Assembly: GCA_934249275.1 (NCBI GenBank)
Contig: CAKQKT010000050.1
Span: forward strand, 1 to 13,903
DNA: 13,903 nucleotides
Source of the DNA: an uncultured Sutterella sp.
GTDB taxonomy: Bacteria > Pseudomonadota > Gammaproteobacteria > Burkholderiales > Burkholderiaceae_F
Direction: 5' to 3'
How positions within the stretch are numbered: the first letter of the stretch is position 1; each line of letters opens with the position of its first letter. The notes beneath the pieces were generated by a model that did no database searches, was not told where the DNA came from, and saw only the letters and a program-made list of their open reading frames with translations. A program made the translations under genes and the position numbers. This document shows positions 1-6,644 of the stretch, in pieces.

Positions 1-2
1 GA

Positions 3-320
3 GGAGAATTCCTCTTCCAACGCCAGACGCGCAAGCACAATCGTCAGATACACAAGTGTTCGATTCTCAAGGGCGGAGTTCGGAAGCTCAACCAGGCGCC
101 GTTCCTTGTCCAGGGCTTCCGCCTATTCGACAAGGTGAAGTGCAAGGGACGAATCGGAATCATTTTCGGTCGCCGGTCCTCCGGTTCCTTCGACGTCAGA
201 ACGCTTGACGGTGTCCGGCTTTCCGCTGGCATCAGCTTAAAAAAACTAATGCTTGTTGCGAAGCGAACCACATTTTTAACTCAACTTAGAACGGAGGTCG
301 GCGCTTCCTCCCCTTCCTAA
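3..320 (+). CDS. iscB: C-terminal end of an IscB-like RNA-guided nuclease (5' part outside window)
   Basis: An open frame runs in from the left edge and stops with TAA at 318-320; about 105 residues are visible, with no start in the window. The segment RKHNRQIHK, then KGGVRKLNQAPF, GFRLFDKV and IFGRRSSGSFDVRTLDG matches my memory of the C-terminal region of RRXRR/HNH proteins now called IscB, the IS200/IS605-associated ancestors of Cas9 that use an omega-RNA. The catalytic RuvC and HNH parts and the omega-RNA, normally encoded upstream of iscB, would lie left of the window, so activity cannot be judged. The tail (KRTTFLTQLR and following) runs into a hairpin at 300-339 that looks like the element's right end. 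The family call is from remembered family patterns and not from a search; a non-IscB HNH relative is the main alternative. Confidence 0.72.
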   Translation, partial: GEFLFQRQTRKHNRQIHKCSILKGGVRKLNQAPFLVQGFRLFDKVKCKGRIGIIFGRRSSGSFDVRTLDGVRLSAGISLKKLMLVAKRTTFLTQLRTEVGASSPS

Positions 321-339
321 AGGAAGAGATTTCCGCGCC
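300..339 (+). repeat. Imperfect hairpin, probable right end of the IscB element
   Basis: GGCGC at 300-304 pairs with GCGCC at 335-339, and CTTCC at 313-317 pairs with GGAAG at 322-326 around a TAAA loop, leaving an asymmetric internal loop between the stems. The hairpin includes the iscB stop codon. Subterminal imperfect hairpins just after the last gene are a hallmark of IS200/IS605-family ends, where the transposase binds single-stranded DNA. No T-run follows, so it is not a convincing terminator. Confidence 0.55.
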
Positions 340-347
340 GAATCATT

Positions 348-1424
348 ATGAACATCGGATTGCTTGGATACGGAACCGTCGGCCGCACCGTGGCCGCGCT
401 TCTGGACGAGCGTGACTGCGGCATCAGGATCCGGCACATCTTGCGCCGGCCCGGCCGGGCAGTCGGTCCCCTGATGACCGATTCGTTCGAGACCATCCTG
501 AACGACCCCGAAGTCACGTGCATCGTCGAGGCCCTGTCGGGCCGCGACCCCGCTCTTGCCTACATCCGCGCTGCACTGACAGCCGGCAAGCACGTCGTCA
601 CATCCAACAAGGCCGCCGTGGCCGCCGATCTTCAGGGGCTTGCCGAGCTTGCCCGCGCCAACAACGTCTCGCTTCTCTTTGAAGCGAGCTGCGGAGGCGG
701 CATGCACTGGATCGAGATGATCAAGAAGACGGCCCGCTTCGACGAAGTGACCGGCGTCTCGGGCATTCTCAACGGCACCTGCAACTACATGCTCGACCGC
801 ATGGAGCGCGACGGCCTCTCCTTTGAGGACGCGCTCTCCCGCGCCCAGGCCCTCGGCTACGCCGAAGCCGACCCGACGGCCGACGTTTCGGGCGCCGACG
901 TCCGCAACAAGGCCATCATCTCCGCCTCGCTGGCCTACCGCACGCCCGTCATCGCCGGCATTCCGACGTCTGGCATCGTCGGCGTGACGCAGGAGATCCT
1001 CGAATCGGCGCGCGCCCGCGGCCGCAGCATCCGTCTGATGATGCTGAGCGAAAAGCGCGGCGGCCGATATGCCGTCGGCATCGTCCCGGTGCTCGTCCCC
1101 GCCGACTCGATTCCGGCCAACGTGCACGACAACCTGAATTTCGGCAGCATCACGGGCGACGTGGTGGGCACCCTCTCGATCGTCGGGCAGGGCGCAGGCG
1201 GCCGTCCGACGGCCGATGCTATGATTCAGGACCTGATTTCACTTAAGAACGGCGAAGCCGGCAGGCCGGTCATCGACCGCACCCTTGCGTACGACCCTTC
1301 GCTTCTTCGCGGCACGGGATACTTTACCGACGAAGTCGTCTCCGGCCGCACCCTCGCAGAACTGGTAGAGATCGCTCGCCAAAAACAATCCTTCCTTGCC
1401 TTTGAACCTCAGGCTTCGGAGTAA
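348..1424 (+). CDS. hom: Homoserine dehydrogenase, short form without ACT domain
   Basis: It reduces L-aspartate 4-semialdehyde to L-homoserine with NAD(P)H, the branch point toward Thr, Ile and Met. At 358 aa, the N-terminal Rossmann domain opens with GLLGYGTVG (GxGxxG at residues 7-12). TSNKA (85-89) and EASCGGG (112-118) are followed by ILNGTCNYML (140-149) and the family signature GYAEADPTADVSGADVRNK (170-188), which includes the catalytic Asp/Lys region. The C-terminal ACT domain of the ~430-aa proteobacterial enzymes is absent, so classical threonine feedback through that domain is not expected. The start is constrained because the same frame is closed by the iscB stop 27 nt upstream. 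Shine-Dalgarno support is poor (GGAAGAG about 20 nt upstream). It is the first gene of hom-lysC-asd; lysC starts 7 nt after its stop. Confidence 0.93.
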   Translation: MNIGLLGYGTVGRTVAALLDERDCGIRIRHILRRPGRAVGPLMTDSFETILNDPEVTCIVEALSGRDPALAYIRAALTAGKHVVTSNKAAVAADLQGLAELARANNVSLLFEASCGGGMHWIEMIKKTARFDEVTGVSGILNGTCNYMLDRMERDGLSFEDALSRAQALGYAEADPTADVSGADVRNKAIISASLAYRTPVIAGIPTSGIVGVTQEILESARARGRSIRLMMLSEKRGGRYAVGIVPVLVPADSIPANVHDNLNFGSITGDVVGTLSIVGQGAGGRPTADAMIQDLISLKNGEAGRPVIDRTLAYDPSLLRGTGYFTDEVVSGRTLAELVEIARQKQSFLAFEPQASE

Positions 1425-1431
1425 ATCCAAA

Positions 1432-2781
1432 ATGATCAAAATTACCAAATTCGGCGGCTCCAGCGTTGCCGACGCCGAACAATTCAAGAAAGTCAAGGCC
1501 ATCATCGAAGCCGACCCCTCCCGCCGCTTCGTCGTGTCCTCCGCCTCCGGCAAACGCTTCAAGGGCGACAACAAGATCACCGACCTGCTCTATCTCTGCC
1601 AGGCCCACGTGACCTATCACGTCGACTACCTTCCGCTCTTCAACATGATTGCGGACCGCTTCCGCGGCATTCGCGACGATCTCGGCCTGACGGTCGACAT
1701 CGAAACGGATCTGGCCAAGATGCGCGACAACCTTCCGGACATGTCCGTTGACGAAATCGTCAGCCGCGGCGAATACTTCACCTCCCGCCTGATGGCCGAC
1801 TTCCTCGGCTTCCCGTTCGTCGACGCCACCGAAGTCGTCTGCATCAACTTCGACGGCTCCTTCAACTTCGACGAAACCGCCGAACGCCTCCAGGAAATCA
1901 TCAAGAAGTACGACCGCTTCGTCATGCCGGGCTTCTACGGACGCCTTCCGGACGGCCACATCCGCGTCATGAGCCGCGGCGGCTCCGACATCTCGGGCTC
2001 CATCCTCGCGCGCTGCATCAAGGCCGACCTCTATGAAAACTGGACCGACGTCTCCGGCTTCCTGATGGCCGACCCGCGCATCGTCGAAAATCCCCGCACC
2101 ATCGAGCAGATCACCTTCTCCGAACTGCGCGAGCTCTCCTACATGGGCGCGAGCGTCCTACACGAAGATGCCGTCTTCCCGCTTCGCGAACGCAACATTC
2201 CGATCCAGGTCCGCAACACGAACCGTCCGCAGGACGAGGGCACGATCGTTCGAGACAAGATCCCGGCCGATCCGAGCGCTCCGCTCGTCACCGGCATCGC
2301 CGGCAAGAAGGACTTCGTCTCCATCGAAATCTCGAAGAAGAACATGTCCAACCGCGTGGGCTTCGTGCGCGAGGTCCTCTCGGTTCTTGAACAGTACAAC
2401 GTCTCGGTCGAACATCTGCCGTCCGGCATCGACAGCTTCTCCGTCGTCGTCGCCAACAAGGACGTGAAGCAGAACATCTATGAGATCATCGCCCGCATTC
2501 AGGAAACGATGAAGCCGGACTCCATCCGCCTCACCGAACCGTTCGCCCTGATCGCGACCGTGGGCCGCAACATGAACTCCCGCCCGGGCACCTCCGCCCG
2601 CCTCTTCACGGCGCTCGGCAATGCCGGCATCAACGTCCGCATGATTGCCCAGGGCAGCGCGGAGCTCAACATCATCGTCGGCGTCGAGAACAAGGACTTC
2701 GAACGCGCCGTCGCCGCCCTTTACGAAACCTTCTCTGCTGAAGCCACCGAAGTTCAGGCCCAGCAGTTTAAGAACGCTTGA
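1432..2781 (+). CDS. lysC: Aspartate kinase with tandem ACT domains
   Basis: It phosphorylates L-aspartate to 4-phospho-L-aspartate, the committed step of the aspartate pathway. The chosen ATG gives 449 aa starting MIKITKFGGSS; an upstream TTG (1396) would overlap hom and is unlikely. The amino-acid kinase domain covers about residues 1-275: KFGGSS (6-11), SRGEYF (111-116), SRGGSDISGS (181-190) and WTDVSGFLMADPR (204-216). Two ACT modules follow at about 295-345 and 372-435, the second with RPGTSARLFTALGNAGINV, so allosteric control by lysine or threonine is likely. The GKRFKGDNKITDLLY segment and the 449-aa length resemble clostridial/LysC-type kinases more than the ~405-420-aa enzyme usual in Betaproteobacteria. 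GGAG at 1418-1421 is a reasonable ribosome site. It is translationally close to hom and to asd (14 nt gap). Confidence 0.93.
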   Translation: MIKITKFGGSSVADAEQFKKVKAIIEADPSRRFVVSSASGKRFKGDNKITDLLYLCQAHVTYHVDYLPLFNMIADRFRGIRDDLGLTVDIETDLAKMRDNLPDMSVDEIVSRGEYFTSRLMADFLGFPFVDATEVVCINFDGSFNFDETAERLQEIIKKYDRFVMPGFYGRLPDGHIRVMSRGGSDISGSILARCIKADLYENWTDVSGFLMADPRIVENPRTIEQITFSELRELSYMGASVLHEDAVFPLRERNIPIQVRNTNRPQDEGTIVRDKIPADPSAPLVTGIAGKKDFVSIEISKKNMSNRVGFVREVLSVLEQYNVSVEHLPSGIDSFSVVVANKDVKQNIYEIIARIQETMKPDSIRLTEPFALIATVGRNMNSRPGTSARLFTALGNAGINVRMIAQGSAELNIIVGVENKDFERAVAALYETFSAEATEVQAQQFKNA

Positions 2782-2795
2782 CAGGAGACTTCATC

Positions 2796-3815
2796 ATGGC
2801 CAGCTACAAAGTCGGCATTCTCGGCGCAACCGGCGCCGTCGGTGAACAGATGCGAATCGTCCTCGCCGAACGCAAGTTTCCCATTTCCGAACTGCGCCTT
2901 TTCGGCAGCGCCCGCTCCGCAGGCAAGGTGATCAACTACGAAGGCAAGGACATCGTCGTCCAGGAAGCCAGCCTCGAAGCCTTCAAGGGCCTCGACCTCC
3001 TTCTCGGCGCCGCCGACAATCCCGTCGCCAAGCAGTTCCTTCCCGACGCCGCCAAAATGGGCATCCACGTCGTGGACAACTCCAGCGCCTTCCGCCTTGA
3101 CCCGGACATTCCGCTCGTCATTCCCGAAGTGAACCCGGAAGACGTCAAGCTCTCCAAGGGCCTCATCGCCAACCCGAACTGCGCGACCATCATCGGCCTC
3201 ACCGCCGTGAACGCCCTTCACCGCTACGCCAAAATCCGCCGCATGGTGGTCTCCACCTATCAGGCGGTCTCCGGCGCCGGCAAGGCCGGCATCGACGCCC
3301 TTGAGGCCGAAGTCAAGGCCGCCGACGGCAAGCGCGCCGAAGGCTCCTGCTTCCCCTATCCGATCGCCTACAACCTGATCCCGCAGATCGGCGGCTTCAA
3401 CGACCTGGGCTACACCTCGGAAGAAATGAAGATGCAGAACGAAGGCCGCAAGATGCTGCACGACGACTCGATCCGATTCGCCTGCACCTGCGTCCGCGTC
3501 CCGATCATCCGTTCCCACTCCGAAGCCATCACGATCGAGTTTGAAAAGGACATCACGCCCGAAAAGGCCCGCGAGCTTCTCGCGGACGCGCCGGGCGTCG
3601 TGCTCTGGGACGAGCCCGAAAACGCCAAGTTCCCGATGCCGCTTCTTACGAGCGACCAGGACCTCGTCTATGTGGGCCGCGTCCGCCGCGACCTCTCCGC
3701 CGACGAAGCCTCGTACAACCGCTCGCTCACGCTCTTCTGCTGCGCCGACCAGATCCGAAAGGGCGCTGCGACGAACGCCGTCCAGATCTCCGAACTCGTC
3801 TTCGGCCTCAAGTAA
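2796..3815 (+). CDS. asd: Aspartate-semialdehyde dehydrogenase
   Basis: It reduces 4-phospho-L-aspartate to L-aspartate 4-semialdehyde with NADPH, making the shared precursor of lysine/diaminopimelate and of homoserine. The protein is 339 aa: nucleotide-binding GATGAVG (10-16), the nucleophile Cys129 in NPNCATI (127-132), TYQAVSGAG (154-162), and the substrate-binding/catalytic stretch RVPIIRSHSE (234-243) with His241. The segment YNLIPQIGGFNDLGYTSEE with the following MKMQNEGRKMLH is characteristic of Gram-positive-type enzymes. The ATG at 2796 is preceded by a clear AGGAGA (2783-2788). It is the last gene of the operon; a hairpin (3827-3850) and then a strong intrinsic terminator (3879-3931) follow. 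Confidence 0.95.
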   Translation: MASYKVGILGATGAVGEQMRIVLAERKFPISELRLFGSARSAGKVINYEGKDIVVQEASLEAFKGLDLLLGAADNPVAKQFLPDAAKMGIHVVDNSSAFRLDPDIPLVIPEVNPEDVKLSKGLIANPNCATIIGLTAVNALHRYAKIRRMVVSTYQAVSGAGKAGIDALEAEVKAADGKRAEGSCFPYPIAYNLIPQIGGFNDLGYTSEEMKMQNEGRKMLHDDSIRFACTCVRVPIIRSHSEAITIEFEKDITPEKARELLADAPGVVLWDEPENAKFPMPLLTSDQDLVYVGRVRRDLSADEASYNRSLTLFCCADQIRKGAATNAVQISELVFGLK

Positions 3816-3826
3816 TGAGGTTCCGA

Positions 3827-3850
3827 GCAGGACGGCTTCCGCCGCCCTGC
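3827..3850. other. GC-rich hairpin downstream of asd
   Basis: A 10-bp stem with one mismatch (arms 3827-3836 and 3841-3850) and a TTCC loop sits 11 nt after the asd stop. It has no T-run, so it may protect the mRNA 3' end or simply be part of the 3' UTR ahead of the real terminator. Confidence 0.4.
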
Positions 3851-3862
3851 GCATGAATCAAG

Positions 3863-3934
3863 CCTCACGCCAAGTGTGGCAGATGCATTTTCGAGCTTTC
3901 CGAAAATGCATCTGCGCCGCAATTTTTTTTTGCA
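3863..3934 (+). repeat. Copy 1 of a ~72-bp hairpin/terminator repeat
   Basis: This segment is closely similar to 6645-6716. The second half includes a 22-base block identical in both (3900-3921 and 6682-6703), and the left flank CCAAGTG and the T-run are shared. Both copies face the same way, and together they bracket the LysR/hydrolase/flavoprotein genes. Confidence 0.75.
3879..3931 (+). terminator. Intrinsic terminator of the hom-lysC-asd operon
   Basis: A perfect 15-bp stem (3879-3893 with 3901-3915) has a 7-nt loop and is followed, after GCCGCAA, by nine T residues (3923-3931). It closes the plus-strand operon just before the convergent LysR gene's stop at 3937. The T-run is on the plus strand only. 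Confidence 0.85.
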
Positions 3935-3936
3935 CT

Positions 3937-4833
3937 TTACGTCGAAACAAAGTCGATCTCGAACAATGAGTTCAAGGCATCAAGGAAAACCCGTACCGGC
4001 GGCGCAACCGGAGCGCCTCGCTTGCGAATGAGGTACGGCACCGCCTGAAGGGAGGGCGTCAACGGAATGAAGCGCACGCCTTCATCCGATCCGGCCAGTC
4101 CTTCAAAGGTCAGAAGAACGCCGATTCCGGCCTTCATCATCTGCCGGCCGGACGTCACCAGGTTGTAGCTCGCCGCGACGTCCAGTTGGTCAACTTCGCA
4201 GCCATACCAGCCTTCGAACACACGGTTCTCCCACATCTGGCTGCTGACGATCAAATGCTGCCAGCGAAGATCTTCGGGCACAATGCCCGCCTTTCCGGCC
4301 AGGGGATGATCATCACGCACGAGAACGCCCCACTTTTCATCCCACGGCAGGCGCCGATGAGCATACGGCGTCACGTTGAACGGCTCGAAAACGAGCCCCA
4401 GATCGCACAGCCCGAGGTCAACCCGCCGGGCCACCTCCTCGCCGTTCGCGCTGTGAACATGAAATCGAATTCCGGGACATTCATCCCGCACGCGGGCCAT
4501 GACGGCCGCAATCTTGTCCATGTGCACCGTTTCACCGGCCGCTAGGTGAACGTCGCCCGTCACGCCGACCTCCGTCTCCGGTCTCGAAAGCTCGCGCTGT
4601 GTTTGATCAACCAAATCCGTGATCTCAGACGCACGCTTGAGAAGGGCTTCGCCCTTGGGCGTCAGGGCGACGCCGCGCGCCGAACGAATGAACAGCGCTC
4701 CGCCGAGCTCCTCCTCCAACGCCTTGATGGTGCGCGTAATGTTGGGCTGCGTGTGATGCAGAACCTCTGCGGCACCCATGAAGCTTTTTTCACGAGCAAC
4801 GGCTAGAAAAAATCTTAAGGAACGTAGATCCAT
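3937..4833 (-). CDS. LysR-family transcriptional regulator
   Basis: A 298-aa LTTR. The N-terminal winged helix-turn-helix (about residues 1-60) reads MDLRSLRFFLAVAREKSFMGAAE, then TQPNITRTIKALEEELG, with LFIRSARGVALTPKGEALL closing the domain. The remainder (about 90-298) is the LysR substrate-binding domain that senses a small molecule. An ATG four codons upstream (4845) is possible, but its AAAGG lies only one base away; the inner ATG fits family convention. It diverges from the hydrolase gene, and its promoter and a palindrome lie in the shared spacer, which implies autoregulation and control of the neighbouring hydrolase-flavoprotein pair. The inducer cannot be read from the sequence. Confidence 0.93.
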   Translation of the reverse strand: MDLRSLRFFLAVAREKSFMGAAEVLHHTQPNITRTIKALEEELGGALFIRSARGVALTPKGEALLKRASEITDLVDQTQRELSRPETEVGVTGDVHLAAGETVHMDKIAAVMARVRDECPGIRFHVHSANGEEVARRVDLGLCDLGLVFEPFNVTPYAHRRLPWDEKWGVLVRDDHPLAGKAGIVPEDLRWQHLIVSSQMWENRVFEGWYGCEVDQLDVAASYNLVTSGRQMMKAGIGVLLTFEGLAGSDEGVRFIPLTPSLQAVPYLIRKRGAPVAPPVRVFLDALNSLFEIDFVST

Positions 4834-4870
4834 ACCCAAAATCATGCCTTTTTGTTATACCAAGACAAGA

Positions 4871-4900
4871 ATAATAAGTATTTGAAATACAAATGGTCAA
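4871..4900 (-). promoter_or_regulatory. Promoter of the LysR gene
   Basis: Read on the minus strand, TTGACC (4895-4900) is followed by an 18-nt spacer and TATTAT (4871-4876, 5 of 6 consensus). The palindrome 4878-4890 fills the spacer, a placement that would let the regulator repress its own gene. Confidence 0.6.
4878..4890. promoter_or_regulatory. Palindromic LysR operator candidate
   Basis: GTATTT-G-AAATAC is a perfect 6+1+6 inverted repeat. Shifted by one base it reads TATTTGAAATACA (4879-4891), which fits the T-N11-A rule of LysR-type binding sites. It overlaps the -35 box of the hydrolase promoter and the spacer of the LysR promoter. Confidence 0.65.
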
Positions 4901-4910
4901 CTCCTAACAT
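4882..4910 (+). promoter_or_regulatory. Promoter of the hydrolase-flavoprotein operon
   Basis: TTGAAA (4882-4887), an optimal 17-nt spacer and TAACAT (4905-4910) give a good sigma-70 promoter. Transcription would start near 4917, about 27 nt before the hydrolase ATG. The -35 box lies inside the palindrome. Confidence 0.65.
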
Positions 4911-4943
4911 GAGCTTGTTCAAAACATGCTTTTCGGAGTTATC

Positions 4944-5993
4944 ATGAACCGACGCACTTTCATTTCCGCCTCCTCGCTGGGCCTCATGGCATCAGGCGCA
5001 CTTGCCGAAACGGCCCCCTCCTCCGCCGCCCGGAACCTCTCGCTTGCGAACGAATGGGACAAGGTCTTTCCTGCCGATCCCGCGGTTTCACATCGCAAGA
5101 TCGTCTTCAAAAATCGCTTCGGGATTCTGCTTGCCGCCGACCTCTACAAGCCTGTGAACGCCGCAGGCAGGCTTCCGGCCATCGCGGTCTCGGGTCCCTT
5201 CGGCGCCGTCAAGGAACAGTCCTCCGGTCTCTATGCCCAGCGCATCGCCGCAGCCGGATTCCTGACGATCGCATTTGATCCGTCCTTTACCGGCGAAAGC
5301 GGCGGCGAGCCCCGCCACATTGCTAGTCCCGATCTCTGCACCGAAGACTTCAGCGCGGCCGTCGACTATCTGGTCACCAGCAACGAAGTGGATGCCGATC
5401 ACGTCGGCATTCTCGGCATCTGCGGATGGGGCGGCTTTGCGCTCAATGCCGCAGCCGTCGACACCCGAATCAAGGCAACAGTGGCAAGCACCATGTACAA
5501 CATAAGCCGCGTCACCGCCAACGGCTACTTTGATCAGAACGACAATGCCGAGTCCCGTCACAAGCTTCGTGAAGCCCTTAATGCTCAACGCACTCAGGAC
5601 TACCGCAACGGCGAGTACGCGCGCACCGTGATGAATCCCGAACCGGCCCCGGATGCGCCGCAGTTCATGAAGGACTACTTCGACTATTACAAGCGCCCGA
5701 GAGGCTTCCACCCGAGGTCCATCAATTCCGGCCTTGGTTGGAACATGACCATGTCTCTCTCCTTTTTGAATACGCCGCTTCTGGCCTATGCCGATGAAAT
5801 TGAAACGCCCGTGCTGATCGTTCACGGTGAAAAGGCACACTCTCGCTACTTCGGCGAAGATGCGTTCAAGCTTCTCAAAGGCGACAACAAGGAGCTCTTC
5901 ATTGTTCCGGGCGCCAATCACACCGATCTCTACGACGGCGACAAGATTCCGTTCGATCGAATCATCGAGTTCTACCGCAAGGCCTTTGCCTAA
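4944..5993 (+). CDS. Tat-exported alpha/beta hydrolase (dienelactone hydrolase/YcjY-like)
   Basis: A 349-aa protein starting MNRRTFISASSLGLMASGALA: the twin-arginine RRTF motif and hydrophobic stretch point to Tat export, with cleavage near residue 21, so it is probably periplasmic. The rest is an alpha/beta-hydrolase fold: strand IVFKNRFGILLAADLYKP, PAIAVSGPFGAVKE, the elbow region GILGICGWGGFAL (156-167), an acidic residue at E296 in VHGEKAHS, and His326 in PGANHTDLYD. The elbow has Cys160 and no Ser in a GxSxG setting, so Cys may be the nucleophile as in dienelactone hydrolase. The substrate is unknown. GGAG at 4935-4938 supports this ATG over the one at 4926. It is co-transcribed with the flavoprotein gene 13 nt downstream and divergent from the LysR gene. 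Confidence 0.85.
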   Translation: MNRRTFISASSLGLMASGALAETAPSSAARNLSLANEWDKVFPADPAVSHRKIVFKNRFGILLAADLYKPVNAAGRLPAIAVSGPFGAVKEQSSGLYAQRIAAAGFLTIAFDPSFTGESGGEPRHIASPDLCTEDFSAAVDYLVTSNEVDADHVGILGICGWGGFALNAAAVDTRIKATVASTMYNISRVTANGYFDQNDNAESRHKLREALNAQRTQDYRNGEYARTVMNPEPAPDAPQFMKDYFDYYKRPRGFHPRSINSGLGWNMTMSLSFLNTPLLAYADEIETPVLIVHGEKAHSRYFGEDAFKLLKGDNKELFIVPGANHTDLYDGDKIPFDRIIEFYRKAFA

Positions 5994-6006
5994 AGGAGAC
6001 GCTGGC

Positions 6007-6558
6007 ATGAGCAAACGCGCGCTTATCCTCACAACAAGCGCCCGTCTCGGCGGGAATTCCGAAAAGCTTGCCCGGTCCTTCGCCGAAGGCGCCAGGGATG
6101 CCGGAAACGAAGTCCGCCTCATTCGAACGGCCGACAAGCATATCGAATCCTGCCGAGGCTGCCTCGCCTGCCAGCGAACCCATGCCTGCGCCATTCACGA
6201 CGAGATGGAAGAGATTCTCGAGGCCATGATGAACTGCGACGTCCTATGCTTTGCGACGCCCATCTATTTTTATGAAATGTCCGGCCTCATGAAGACGATC
6301 CTCGATCGATCCAATCCTCTCTTCCCGCGGGACTACCCGTTCCGGGACATCTACCTGCTGGCATCCGCCGCCGACATGGAACAAGCAGCCTGCCGTCGTG
6401 CCGTGAGCGGTCTGGAAGGCTGGGTCGAATGCTTCCCACAGACTCGTCTGCGCCAGGTTGTCTTTGCACCGGGCGTCACGCACATCGGAGACATTGAAAA
6501 ACTGGCGGCCGGCCAAGAGGCTTTGGAAGCCGCCCGCAAGGCCGGCAGGAACGTCTGA
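6007..6558 (+). CDS. Flavodoxin-fold NAD(P)H-dependent oxidoreductase with an iron-sulfur flavoprotein-like Cys motif
   Basis: A 183-aa protein of the FMN-reductase/flavodoxin-like family. The N-terminal strand RALILTTSAR leads into LGGNSEKLA, the FMN phosphate loop. ATPIYFYEMSGLMKTILDR (about 83-101) is the flavin isoalloxazine-contact region of this family. Cys49, Cys52, Cys55 and Cys61 form C-x2-C-x2-C-x5-C, within the compact C-x2-C-x2-C-x(4-7)-C pattern that binds a 4Fe-4S cluster in archaeal iron-sulfur flavoproteins. It therefore may carry a cluster and FMN, although many relatives keep some of these Cys without proof of a cluster. AAAGGAG (5992-5998) overlaps the hydrolase stop codon and precedes the ATG by 8 nt, so it is translated as the second gene of a two-gene operon. 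The likely role is reduction of quinones, flavins or an electrophilic substrate. Confidence 0.88.
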   Translation: MSKRALILTTSARLGGNSEKLARSFAEGARDAGNEVRLIRTADKHIESCRGCLACQRTHACAIHDEMEEILEAMMNCDVLCFATPIYFYEMSGLMKTILDRSNPLFPRDYPFRDIYLLASAADMEQAACRRAVSGLEGWVECFPQTRLRQVVFAPGVTHIGDIEKLAAGQEALEAARKAGRNV

Positions 6559-6644
6559 CAAGGCCGTCCGCGCCGAAAACACCGGCAATCAGCGATCTTG
6601 CGAGCCGAGGAGGCCGAAACCTTTCGACCAACTCATGTAATGAA

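Noticed and set aside
240..347. Leader-peptide attenuator or lysine riboswitch ahead of the hom operon
   Set aside because: The sequence is iscB coding tail and its hairpin. No run of Thr, Ile or Lys codons with alternative stems, no T-run and no riboswitch core was seen.
276..1127. Minus-strand frame opposite hom (283 codons)
   Set aside because: Antisense shadow of hom, which has all family motifs; no start signal.
1396..1431. Upstream TTG start for lysC
   Set aside because: It overlaps the end of hom and adds 12 non-family residues; the ATG at 1432 gives the canonical MIKITKFGG start with GGAG upstream.
2754..3854. Long minus-strand frame opposite asd (366 codons)
   Set aside because: Antisense shadow of an unmistakable asd gene; no family features and no ribosome site.
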